Below are positions 8,276 to 17,900 of a stretch of 64,000 nt of DNA, piece by piece; the stretch's first letter is position 1; each line of letters opens with the position of its first letter. Source of the DNA: an uncultured Bacteroidota bacterium (GTDB taxonomy: Bacteria > Bacteroidota > Bacteroidia > Chitinophagales > Chitinophagaceae). The stretch covers positions 120,748-184,747 of the forward strand of contig CAIKYB010000026.1 of NCBI GenBank assembly GCA_903831575.1, written 5' to 3'. The notes below the pieces were generated by a model. That model did not search any database. It was not told the DNA's origin and saw only the letters and a list, made by a program, of their open reading frames with translations. The translations under genes and the position numbers were made by a program.

Positions 8276-10489
8276 ATGATGAAATATAGCTATACCCTCA
8301 TATTGGCAATCTTGATTTTTTCTCAAAAATCTTTTGCGATTACGGATACAATTAAGGTTCCCTTATTCCGACAGTATTTTCATGACCAAATTGACAACAA
8401 TCAAAAAATCTGTGATAATCTTGATAACAAAGCTAATTACAGGCTCGACATCAGTGATAATCAGGAAGTGAATACTATTCTTTCGGACATGCTTTTCAGG
8501 AAAATTGATGATTTACAAAATTGGATCGAAACAGATACTTTCTATGTCAAGAATAACGATAAAATAAGATTGCTCAAATATGTAAATAATACTTTGGATA
8601 AATTAATAGAGGGATGGAATAAAAAGTTGGTAACCGCCTATGATTTACCCCTTCTTATTGAGAAGATGGAACTTCTTATTAAGAGCAAGAATAATAGCCA
8701 TTCTCTTCTTTCGATTGTAAAAAGTCTTCCCTATAATAGTGCAAAAATTATTACAGAAGTTTTCTCCGACAATATAGAGTATGCTGCTGCACAAAAAATC
8801 GTGTATTTTAAATTTTGCAAATTACATCCTGAATTAATCTTGTCAACCATCAGCCAGTATTCTAAAGAAGAGTTTACAGATAGTCTGATTGGAATGGCCT
8901 CTTTAAATAATCCCTCTCAGGTTTATTCATTTGCTCAATCTTCGAATACCGTTGTAGGTCAATTAATTCAACATAGCAAGGATAATTTAACTGCTATTAT
9001 TGCCAAACTAACGGCAACACCTAATCCATTATTATTCTTCCCTTTCTTAGATGATCTTTTGTCAGGGAAGAAAAACATGGAAATGATACAGCATTTAGTA
9101 GGCGATGGGGAGGTTGGTTATGATAGTCTGGGGTATTATAAATTATTGGTTAAAACTGAAATAGATTATTTCGGAAGAATGTCTTCTATTTCAAAAGACA
9201 CGCCTATAGCGATGTTTGGCGCAAATGGGTTAAGAGAAACATTAAAAGACAGGGCTGTAAGGCATTTTATCACTCCAATCAATACCTTGCATAATGAGAA
9301 TAATTTGTCGATAAGAATGCGCGCAATTGATTCTTTATCTGCGGAAGAATTATATTTTATGATGGTGATGGGAGAGAGCGAAATTTACACATCCAGTTTT
9401 AAGCATAGTTTCAATAAGCTGATGCAGCGCTTGGGAAATAAACCGCGAACGGATTCATTGATGCTAAATGTAAAATTTGATTACTTTAAAAAGTTTATCA
9501 AAATGACGGCCAATTACAACCGTCTTGATACATTTTTGAAAAGTATGCCAGCTCAAAATTCAGAGTTGTTGATGAAGGCCTTTGTTTCCAATCTTGCAAA
9601 ATCAAATAATCTTGAAGATGCTACAGATGTCGCGGATTCTTATAGCAGTATCAATAATCCTAAGTTACAACAATCCATTTTAGATTATGTAGACCAGAAC
9701 GAGCAACAGGGAATAAATGAACACAACCCAAAAACAATATTGATTTATAATTTATTAAAGAATATTTTTCTTTCTGCAGATAGCAGTAAGCACATTGATT
9801 TAACTTCATTAGCAGGAATTCCTTCAATTTATGAAATTGATAAATCAAGTTTGATGGATGATAGTGGTAGAATAATCGAACAAGTGTTTTTTTATGGGGA
9901 TGAAGATGGGAAATTATATTTCCCCCAGTTCTTAAATTCTTTTTCACTTAAAGAATGGAAAATTACTCAAAAAACAGAGTGGGTAGAAATAAGATCACTT
10001 AAAAGCAACATTTGGATTTATGCAAATCTTCCTTTGGATTACGACGCTAATTTGGATGATACGGCACAGATACATTTGAACAGTTATTTAGCTGAGAACG
10101 AATTGTATCCAACTATTGTAGTACACAGAGGTCATAGTTACTGGCTTCCGGGAACCATCAGCCGAATGTCTTCTAGTGCAAAGATTGTATTGTTGGGTTC
10201 TTGCGGCGGCTACAAAAATTTAAATAAAATTCTCACTGTTGCGCCTGATGCACACATCATTTCAACAAAGGAAATTGGTGCTGGAGATATCAACAGACCT
10301 ATCATTACTTATTTAAATCAAACTCTGATTTCAAATACTAAAATTGTCTGGAAAAATTTGTGGCAAAATCTTTCCCTTTTATTTTCTCAGGATAAAAATA
10401 AAAATGTAAAAGAAAGCTGGGAGAATTACATCCCACCTTATAAAAACCTGGGTGCTATTTTTATAAAAGCTTACAATAAGAAATTATAG
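8276..10489 (+). CDS. Large exported protein of unknown function with a C-terminal His/Cys caspase-fold-like segment
   Basis: I do not recognise a named family over the full 737 residues. Seen: a signal peptide (MMKYSYTLILAILIFSQ..., cleavage near residue 22; the ATG at 8279 is an equal start), a long helical, Leu/Lys/Ser-rich middle (about 30-520) that may be a repeat solenoid, and a compact alpha/beta C-terminal part. There TIVVHRGHSYW (H617, H620) ends one predicted strand and KIVLLGSCGGYKN (C643) ends the next, followed by PDAHIISTKEIGAGDINRP. A His-Gly strand end followed by a strand ending in Cys-Gly is the layout of clan CD cysteine peptidases and CHAT domains; that this is such an enzyme is inference, and the 23-26 residue gap is short. 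The gene stands alone, divergent from the two-component pair. Confidence 0.6.
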   Translation: MMKYSYTLILAILIFSQKSFAITDTIKVPLFRQYFHDQIDNNQKICDNLDNKANYRLDISDNQEVNTILSDMLFRKIDDLQNWIETDTFYVKNNDKIRLLKYVNNTLDKLIEGWNKKLVTAYDLPLLIEKMELLIKSKNNSHSLLSIVKSLPYNSAKIITEVFSDNIEYAAAQKIVYFKFCKLHPELILSTISQYSKEEFTDSLIGMASLNNPSQVYSFAQSSNTVVGQLIQHSKDNLTAIIAKLTATPNPLLFFPFLDDLLSGKKNMEMIQHLVGDGEVGYDSLGYYKLLVKTEIDYFGRMSSISKDTPIAMFGANGLRETLKDRAVRHFITPINTLHNENNLSIRMRAIDSLSAEELYFMMVMGESEIYTSSFKHSFNKLMQRLGNKPRTDSLMLNVKFDYFKKFIKMTANYNRLDTFLKSMPAQNSELLMKAFVSNLAKSNNLEDATDVADSYSSINNPKLQQSILDYVDQNEQQGINEHNPKTILIYNLLKNIFLSADSSKHIDLTSLAGIPSIYEIDKSSLMDDSGRIIEQVFFYGDEDGKLYFPQFLNSFSLKEWKITQKTEWVEIRSLKSNIWIYANLPLDYDANLDDTAQIHLNSYLAENELYPTIVVHRGHSYWLPGTISRMSSSAKIVLLGSCGGYKNLNKILTVAPDAHIISTKEIGAGDINRPIITYLNQTLISNTKIVWKNLWQNLSLLFSQDKNKNVKESWENYIPPYKNLGAIFIKAYNKKL

Positions 10490-10616
10490 ATTGGCTGAAA
10501 GTGTCTAATCGATTTACTTTTATCAAATGCCAATAAGAGAAAAAGTCATAATGTTTGTGGAAGACTTTTAAGGATAAGCATCTGATAAAATTGTACCAAT
10601 AAAATATTCTCCTGAA

Positions 10617-12422
10617 ATGAAAACTTTTGACTCTTCGAAAAAGTATTTAAAAATCTCCTTACTTAGAAGGGTTTTTACTTTTGCAAAACCGTATAAACAA
10701 AAATTTCGTCTTTCCATATTTCTTTCCATTCTGTTGGCTGTAATGGCTCCTGTAAGACCGTATTTGATTCAACTGACGCTCAACAAAGGTTTGAGTGCAA
10801 ACCCGTCTTCTTTTTTTCTGAAAGGACCGGGAGCATTTATTTTAGAAGTTACTATTTTTCAAATACTTTTTTTATTGCTTGAAACTATTACCCGTTTTTA
10901 TTTTACTTTTTCTACTGCATCACTTGGTCAAAGTGTGGTGAAAGATTTAAGAGATACTACCTACTCTAAAATATTGCATCTTAATTTATCGCAGTTTGAT
11001 AAAACGCCAATCGGAACATTAACTACCCGAACCGTTAATGATATTGAGTCTGTGAATGATATTTTTAGTGATGGGTTGATTCCAATCATCGCCGATGTTC
11101 TTTCTATTTTTTCGGTATTGTTTTACATGTTTTATACAGACTGGAAGATTACACTTGTTTGTTTGATTCCATTTCCAATTCTTATGATTGCCACCTATTT
11201 TTTTAAAGAATCAGTTAACAAATCGTTTGTCCGTGTACGTAATGCGGTGTCTAATTTGAATGCGTTTGTTCAGGAACATATTACCGGCATTGCTGTTATC
11301 CAGGCGTTTGCTGCAGAGAAAAGAGAAATGAACAAATTCATTGCGATAAATGATGAACATCGAAAAGCAAACATTAAAGCCATATTTGCCTATTCGGTTT
11401 TTTTCCCAATCGTTGAGCTTGTTTCTGCATTGAGTATTGGATTCTTGGTCTGGTGGGCAGCACGACAATCACTTTATTTACCAGAAGCAGAATCGAAGAA
11501 TATCGCTGGGGTTATAACATCTTTTATTCTTTGTTTGAATTTATTGTTTCGTCCATTAAGGGTTATTGCTGACAAATTTAATGTTTTGCAAATGGGCATG
11601 ATTGCAAGCGAAAGAGTTTTTAAAGTGTTGGATAATGAAGACACTATTATTGATTTTAAAAGTGATACCGTTCTAGAAAATGAAAATTTATTAAAGAGTG
11701 ACATTGAATTTAAAAATGTATGGTTTGCCTATACGGATGATTTATTTGTGCTAAAAAATATTTCTTTTACGGTTCCTACAGGAAAAACTATTGCCATTGT
11801 TGGAAATACTGGAAGCGGAAAGACATCAATAGTAAGTTTGATAAACAGGTTATATGAAACCAACAAAGGAGTTATAAAAATAGGCGGCAAAAATATTCAT
11901 GAATTTGAACTTAAGGCATTGAGAAATAATATTGCGGTTGTATTACAGGATGTTTTTTTGTTTAGCGGTTCTGTCATAGACAACATCACCTTGCGGAATT
12001 CAGATATAAAAAAAGAAAGTGTAATAGATGCTGCCAAACAAATTGGCTTGCACGATTTCATCATGCAGCTTCCTGGAAATTACGATTTTGATGTAATGGA
12101 AAGAGGAGCAACATTGTCGATGGGGCAGCGTCAGTTATTATCATTTGTTAGAGCATTATTGTATAATCCTTCCATACTCATTTTAGATGAAGCCACTTCT
12201 TCCATTGATTCAGAAAGTGAATTATTAATACAAAAAGCCATTGAGAAAATAATTTCAGGCAGAACTTCCATCGTTATTGCACACAGATTGAGTACCATCA
12301 GAAAAGCGGATGCCATCATGGTGCTCGACAAGGGAGAAATTAAGGAAATGGGGAGTCACGAAGAGCTGATGAGTAAAAAAGGGTATTATTTCGAATTGTA
12401 TCAAACTCAATTTTCTAGTTAA
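10617..12422 (+). CDS. ABC transporter, fused permease and ATPase (exporter type)
   Basis: Half-transporter of 601 residues with an N-terminal six-helix ABC exporter domain (about 28-335) and a C-terminal nucleotide-binding domain (about 360-595), working as a dimer in the inner membrane. Seen: Walker A GNTGSGKTS near residue 397, Q-loop VVLQDVFLFSGS, signature LSMGQRQLLSFVRALL, Walker B ILILDEATSSID and H-loop IAHRLSTI. The signature serine is preserved (LSMGQ). The family includes MsbA-like lipid flippases and MDR pumps; the substrate cannot be read from sequence. It is a single gene, 127 bases after the exported protein gene and 130 bases before the atp operon, with no obvious terminator on either side. 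Confidence 0.9.
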   Translation: MKTFDSSKKYLKISLLRRVFTFAKPYKQKFRLSIFLSILLAVMAPVRPYLIQLTLNKGLSANPSSFFLKGPGAFILEVTIFQILFLLLETITRFYFTFSTASLGQSVVKDLRDTTYSKILHLNLSQFDKTPIGTLTTRTVNDIESVNDIFSDGLIPIIADVLSIFSVLFYMFYTDWKITLVCLIPFPILMIATYFFKESVNKSFVRVRNAVSNLNAFVQEHITGIAVIQAFAAEKREMNKFIAINDEHRKANIKAIFAYSVFFPIVELVSALSIGFLVWWAARQSLYLPEAESKNIAGVITSFILCLNLLFRPLRVIADKFNVLQMGMIASERVFKVLDNEDTIIDFKSDTVLENENLLKSDIEFKNVWFAYTDDLFVLKNISFTVPTGKTIAIVGNTGSGKTSIVSLINRLYETNKGVIKIGGKNIHEFELKALRNNIAVVLQDVFLFSGSVIDNITLRNSDIKKESVIDAAKQIGLHDFIMQLPGNYDFDVMERGATLSMGQRQLLSFVRALLYNPSILILDEATSSIDSESELLIQKAIEKIISGRTSIVIAHRLSTIRKADAIMVLDKGEIKEMGSHEELMSKKGYYFELYQTQFSS

Positions 12423-12524
12423 CTTTTTAGTATTAGACTAACTGATAAAGGGGTTCAGCAGCTTTTCATAGAATATTTGAATTGAAAAATAACCTATTTA
12501 TTTTAATATTCACCCCTATGGCCT

Positions 12525-12532
12525 TATCTTTG
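12525..12532 (+). promoter_or_regulatory. Bacteroidota -7 element (TATCTTTG) before the atp genes
   Basis: TATCTTTG matches TAnnTTTG exactly and lies 20 bases before the atpB start codon, so transcription would begin near 12539. No TTG -33 box is found at 17-23 bases. It supports a transcript starting at atpB with no atpI or atpZ gene in front. Confidence 0.45.
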
Positions 12533-12552
12533 CGGCAAATTAAAGAAAAAGT

Positions 12553-13964
<1,412 letters not shown>

Positions 13965-14051
13965 TTTCACAACTCTTTACTGCATCTGAAGCACAGGGCG
14001 GAGGATGCAGTAATTTTTAAAACATTATTAAGCGAATAATATTTAACTACC

Positions 14052-14546
14052 ATGGATTTATTATTACCACATTTAGGACTTATCGTTTGGACTGTATTGG
14101 CTTTTTTAATCGTGTTGATTATTCTAAAAAAGTTTGCTTGGACAGCCATTTTAAATGGATTAAACGAACGCGAATCTAATATCGCTAATTCCATTGCTTC
14201 TGCAGAAAAAGTAAAGCTGGAAATGGCTCAATTGAAAAATGATAATGAAGCTTTATTACAAAGTGCCAGAGAAGAAAGAGCACTAATGTTGAAAGAGGCA
14301 AAAGATATTAAGGATAAAATGATTAATGATGCTAAAGATGAAGCGAAAAATCAAGCAGGAAGAATTATTGCTGATGCGACTGCTTCTATTCAACATCAAA
14401 AAATGGCCGCGTTGACAGACATCAAAAACCAAGTAGGGAAAATGGTGGTAGAGGTAAGCGAAAAGATTTTGAGAAGAGAATTGGCTGACAAAGCCAATCA
14501 AGAATCTTACATCAGTAAATTAGCTGAAGAAATCAAGTTGAATTAA
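14052..14546 (+). CDS. atpF: ATP synthase F0 subunit b
   Basis: Peripheral stalk subunit of 164 residues. One N-terminal membrane helix (about 7-26, LGLIVWTVLAFLIVLIILKK) is followed by a long charged amphipathic helix rich in Ala, Lys and Glu that forms the coiled-coil stator, with the family feature ILNGLNERESNIANSI after the membrane. It follows atpE by 87 bases and precedes atpH by 18 bases. Confidence 0.95.
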   Translation: MDLLLPHLGLIVWTVLAFLIVLIILKKFAWTAILNGLNERESNIANSIASAEKVKLEMAQLKNDNEALLQSAREERALMLKEAKDIKDKMINDAKDEAKNQAGRIIADATASIQHQKMAALTDIKNQVGKMVVEVSEKILRRELADKANQESYISKLAEEIKLN

Positions 14547-14564
14547 TCAACAAAAGTTTAAGAC

Positions 14565-15128
14565 ATGACGAATCCAAGATTAGCCGGGAGATATGCAAAA
14601 AGTTTACTTGATTTAGCGATAGAGCAAAATCAAACTGATGCTATATATGCTGATATGAAATTTCTACAATCCATTTGTAATTCCAATCCTGATTTTGTAG
14701 CAGTTTTGAAAAGTCCGGTTATTAAATCTGATAAAAAAGAAAAAATAATTGAAGCGGTTACTGAAAAAAGTGTCAGTAAAACGACTTCTTTGTTTTTAAA
14801 ATTATTGATAAACAAGACAAGGGAATATGGGTTGGTAGAAATTGTAAAAGCGTTTATCGAACAATACAATAAACTAAACGATATCCATCAGGTAAAAATT
14901 ACTACTGCAGTCCCCATGAGTCATGATTTACAGGAGGCGTTTTTAAATAAGATCAAAGCAACAACATCTTTAAAGAAAATCGAACTTGAAACAAAAGTAG
15001 AAAATGACCTTATTGGTGGTTTTACTTTGGAAATCGGCGATACCTTAGTAGATGCCAGTATTCTAAGAGAATTAAACGATGTGAAAAAACAATTCAAGAA
15101 TAACGAATATATTCATAGTTTGAAATAG
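14565..15128 (+). CDS. atpH: ATP synthase F1 subunit delta
   Basis: Delta (OSCP-like) subunit of 187 residues that joins the b-stalk to the top of the alpha/beta hexamer. Seen: the start NPRLAGRYAKSLLDLAIEQ, the helical N-terminal domain (about 1-105) and the C-terminal signature ENDLIGGFTLEIGDTLVDAS with the ending SILRELNDVKKQF. It is the last atp gene here. A terminator follows within 20 bases, so atpA, atpG, atpD and atpC must be encoded elsewhere. Confidence 0.95.
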   Translation: MTNPRLAGRYAKSLLDLAIEQNQTDAIYADMKFLQSICNSNPDFVAVLKSPVIKSDKKEKIIEAVTEKSVSKTTSLFLKLLINKTREYGLVEIVKAFIEQYNKLNDIHQVKITTAVPMSHDLQEAFLNKIKATTSLKKIELETKVENDLIGGFTLEIGDTLVDASILRELNDVKKQFKNNEYIHSLK

Positions 15129-15146
15129 GGGATATTAAAAATTATT

Positions 15147-15174
15147 AAGCCTCACTTTTTAGTGGGGCTTTTTT
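15147..15174 (+). terminator. Rho-independent terminator after atpH
   Basis: AAGCCTCACT (15147-15156), a T4 loop and AGTGGGGCTT (15161-15170) pair over ten positions with one T-G pair, followed by TTTT. It closes the short atp operon 19 bases after the atpH stop codon. It also lies beyond the 3' end of the oppositely oriented TlpA-like gene. Confidence 0.85.
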
Positions 15175-15214
15175 GTGCCCATTGCCATGGTACGAACCAT
15201 AAAAGCAATGTGAT

Positions 15215-16360
15215 TTATTTCAAGGTTTTCCCTAAAAATTCATCTAATGCATTTTCTCTTAATTCCGTAGCTAATATTTTTCCTTGTGGATCTACTAACA
15301 CATTGTAAGGAATGCCATCAAATCCATACATGCCAACGGAAAGACTGCTCCATCCTTTTAAATCACTGATATGCTTCCAGGTGAGATGATCGTCTTTTAT
15401 GGCTTTCATCCAAGCGTCTTTATCCTCATCTAATGAAACACTTAATACGGTAAAGTTTTTATTTTTATACTTATTGTAAGCCGCCACCACATTTGGATTT
15501 TCACCTCTGCAAGGCCCACACCAGGAAGCCCAGAAATCTACTAGCACATATTGACCTTTTAATTGGTGAAGTGAGAATGGCTTTCCTTCTGTGTCATTCA
15601 TGGTGAAGTCTGGAGCAAGATCACCGACAATTGGCTTCTTATTTGTTTCAGGCTTCGGCTCATTTTGTTTGTTCCAGAAGTTATGGTATTCCTGAACTGC
15701 AGTTGCCACTCCTTTATGTTTGGGAAATCTTTTAGCTAAATTCTCCACACTTTTTTTGATTACTTGCTGGTCAAAAGAATTGCTATAGCCCAATGCGAAT
15801 AACGTTACGATAGGATCAGTGCTGCTGTCAATATAGCTGATCATAAATTGTTGAAAATCTTTTTCTAATTCGATCATGTTGCTTTTTGCAACTGTGGCTA
15901 ATGAATCAGCCTTGCTATTTTGTAAGGAATCTATTTCGTGAGAGACGGCATTTATTTTATTGCTTTTTGAAACCAATCCTTTTATCATTTTTTTTAATGA
16001 AATATTTGCAGGCGTATTTATATCCTGGCCGTCGATACTATTGTCTTTTGCATCGGCAGTAAATTCAATGGCTGATTGGTCATTTATAAGAATATAGCTG
16101 TTTGGATCTTTCTCTAAACGCAGGCGAAAAAGCCCTTCTTCATTTGCCATTCCGGATAATGTAAACTTGCCATTTTCCATCATAGCTGTATCTAATACAT
16201 CAGAAGTCTTTTCACTAAAATACATTTGCTCGAGGTAAATGTGCTGGTCTTGGATGTTTTTTATTTTTCCTTCAATGGTGAATTTATTTTCATTGTTGTT
16301 GTTACAAGAAATAATCAAGAGGAAAAAAAATGTGCTTAAAAGTAATTTAACTAGGTTCAT
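15215..16360 (-). CDS. TlpA-like thioredoxin lipoprotein with N-terminal DUF4369-type domain
   Basis: Periplasm-facing thiol-disulfide protein of 381 residues. Seen: lipoprotein signal with lipobox LIISC (C19), a beta-rich N-terminal domain starting FTIEGKIKN of the DUF4369 kind (about 27-125), a helical linker, then a thioredoxin-like AhpC/TSA fold with active site WASWCGPCRGEN (near residue 280) and the cis-proline segment GIPYNVLVDPQG. Such proteins in Bacteroidota reduce or shuttle disulfides at the cell surface; the partner is unknown. It lies 12 bases downstream of gatB on the same strand, although the two have no obvious functional link. Confidence 0.9.
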   Translation of the reverse strand: MNLVKLLLSTFFFLLIISCNNNNENKFTIEGKIKNIQDQHIYLEQMYFSEKTSDVLDTAMMENGKFTLSGMANEEGLFRLRLEKDPNSYILINDQSAIEFTADAKDNSIDGQDINTPANISLKKMIKGLVSKSNKINAVSHEIDSLQNSKADSLATVAKSNMIELEKDFQQFMISYIDSSTDPIVTLFALGYSNSFDQQVIKKSVENLAKRFPKHKGVATAVQEYHNFWNKQNEPKPETNKKPIVGDLAPDFTMNDTEGKPFSLHQLKGQYVLVDFWASWCGPCRGENPNVVAAYNKYKNKNFTVLSVSLDEDKDAWMKAIKDDHLTWKHISDLKGWSSLSVGMYGFDGIPYNVLVDPQGKILATELRENALDEFLGKTLK

Positions 16361-16372
16361 GATGTTATTGGT

Positions 16373-17821
16373 TTATGAGTTTAATTTTTCATTTAGTAAT
16401 TGTGTTACGAGTTGCATATCAGCTTTTCCCTTACTTCTTTTTTTTACTTCCCCGGCAAACAATCCAATGACTCCTGTTTTTCCGGCTTTGTATTCTTTGA
16501 CTTTATCAGGCATTGCTAAAAAAACTTCTTCTACCCATTGGGATAAATGATCTTCGTTGTTTTCCTGAACAAGATTCAATGCTGTTGAAGCTTCCAGCGC
16601 AGTTTGATTAGAATTTGTTATTAAATACTGCAATATTTTTCCTGAAGCATTATTGAAATTGATCTGATTGTTTTCTGTAAGATTAATCAGTTCGGCAATC
16701 AAAACATGGCTTAAAGGGAAATCAATAATTGAAATGTTCTTTTCGTTGCAATAATATTTTAATGGACCGATTATCCAATTGGCAACAGCTTTATAATGTT
16801 GCGTGTATTTGATTAGTTCTTCGAAATAATGCACTTCATCTTTATCACTACAAATTAATTGTGCATCATAATCAGAGAATTGATACTGTGTAATATATCT
16901 TTCCATCAGTTGTTCAGGAAGCTCTGGTAGAGTGTTGTTGATATTATTTATTACTTCTTGTGAAATGATAAATGGAGCGAGATCCGGCTCTGGAAAATAT
17001 CTGTAGTCATCTGCATCTTCTTTACTTCTTAAAGAAAAGGTTGTGTTTTTATCAGCATCATAGCTTCTTGTTTCCTGAACAATAACATCGCCATTTTCTG
17101 TAATGGAAATCAATCGATCAAATTCTAATTCAATTGCTTTTTTTACGTTCCTGATACTATTCAGATTTTTTACTTCTACACGTTTGCCTAATTTTAAATC
17201 GCCTTTTAATCTTATGGAAATATTGGCATCACATCGCATACTCCCTTCTTCCATATTACCATCGCATACGTCAAGCCATCTTAATAATTTCCTCAATTCG
17301 GTTAAAAAAATATAAGCATCCTCTGCGCTATGAATAACAGGTTCCGTTACAATTTCAACTAAAGGCACTCCGGCTCTGTTTAAATCAATGCAGGAATAAT
17401 TTTCATCTATATCATGTATACTTTTTCCAGCATCTTCTTCAATATGAATTCTATTTAAAAGGATATCTTTTTCACCGTTCTTGCTTTTTATCTTAACAAA
17501 ACCCCCTTTACATATTGGGGCTGTATGCTGACTGATTTGGTATCCTTTTGGAAGATCTGGATAAAAGTAATTTTTCCTGGCGAAGTAATTATATTGTTCG
17601 ATTTCACAATGAAGGGCTAATCCTAATTTTACCGCAAGCTCAATTGCTTTTTTATTCATCTTGGGTAAAGTGCCAGGATGTGCCAGAGAAATTGTACTAG
17701 TATGTGTATTGGGAGAGGAGCCAAACAGAGTGCTATCACCACAGAAAAGTTTGCTTTTGGTCATCAATTGTGCATGCACTTCAAGACCAATAACCAACTC
17801 GTATTTATTTTTATCAATCAC
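16373..17821 (-). CDS. gatB: Asp/Glu-tRNA(Asn/Gln) amidotransferase subunit B
   Basis: Subunit B of the GatCAB amidotransferase, which converts Glu-tRNA(Gln) and/or Asp-tRNA(Asn) to the amidated form. The 482 residues carry the family opening YELVIGLEVHAQL, KLFCGDS, and ISLAHPGTLP in the catalytic kinase-like domain, RIHIEEDAGKS, RCDANISIR and the YRYFPEPDL segment, then the helical YqeY-like tail that grips the tRNA. The start is a GTG at 17821 immediately before IDKNKYEL; no better ATG exists. A perfect TAnnTTTG sequence (minus strand, 17826-17833) lies so close to the GTG that any transcript from it would be almost leaderless. gatA and gatC are not in the window. Confidence 0.96.
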   Translation of the reverse strand: MIDKNKYELVIGLEVHAQLMTKSKLFCGDSTLFGSSPNTHTSTISLAHPGTLPKMNKKAIELAVKLGLALHCEIEQYNYFARKNYFYPDLPKGYQISQHTAPICKGGFVKIKSKNGEKDILLNRIHIEEDAGKSIHDIDENYSCIDLNRAGVPLVEIVTEPVIHSAEDAYIFLTELRKLLRWLDVCDGNMEEGSMRCDANISIRLKGDLKLGKRVEVKNLNSIRNVKKAIELEFDRLISITENGDVIVQETRSYDADKNTTFSLRSKEDADDYRYFPEPDLAPFIISQEVINNINNTLPELPEQLMERYITQYQFSDYDAQLICSDKDEVHYFEELIKYTQHYKAVANWIIGPLKYYCNEKNISIIDFPLSHVLIAELINLTENNQINFNNASGKILQYLITNSNQTALEASTALNLVQENNEDHLSQWVEEVFLAMPDKVKEYKAGKTGVIGLFAGEVKKRSKGKADMQLVTQLLNEKLNS

Positions 17822-17900
17822 TAAACAAAAATATATTAATAAATGGTGTAGTTCGCTGGTATTTTAAAATCCTCTATAATAATTAAAAAGACAATCCAAT

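Noticed and set aside
8276..12422. Peptidase-exporter (bacteriocin-type) system formed by the His/Cys protein and the ABC transporter.
   Set aside because: The ABC protein lacks a C39 peptidase domain, the first protein has its own signal peptide, and no precursor peptide gene with a Gly-Gly leader is seen between or around them.
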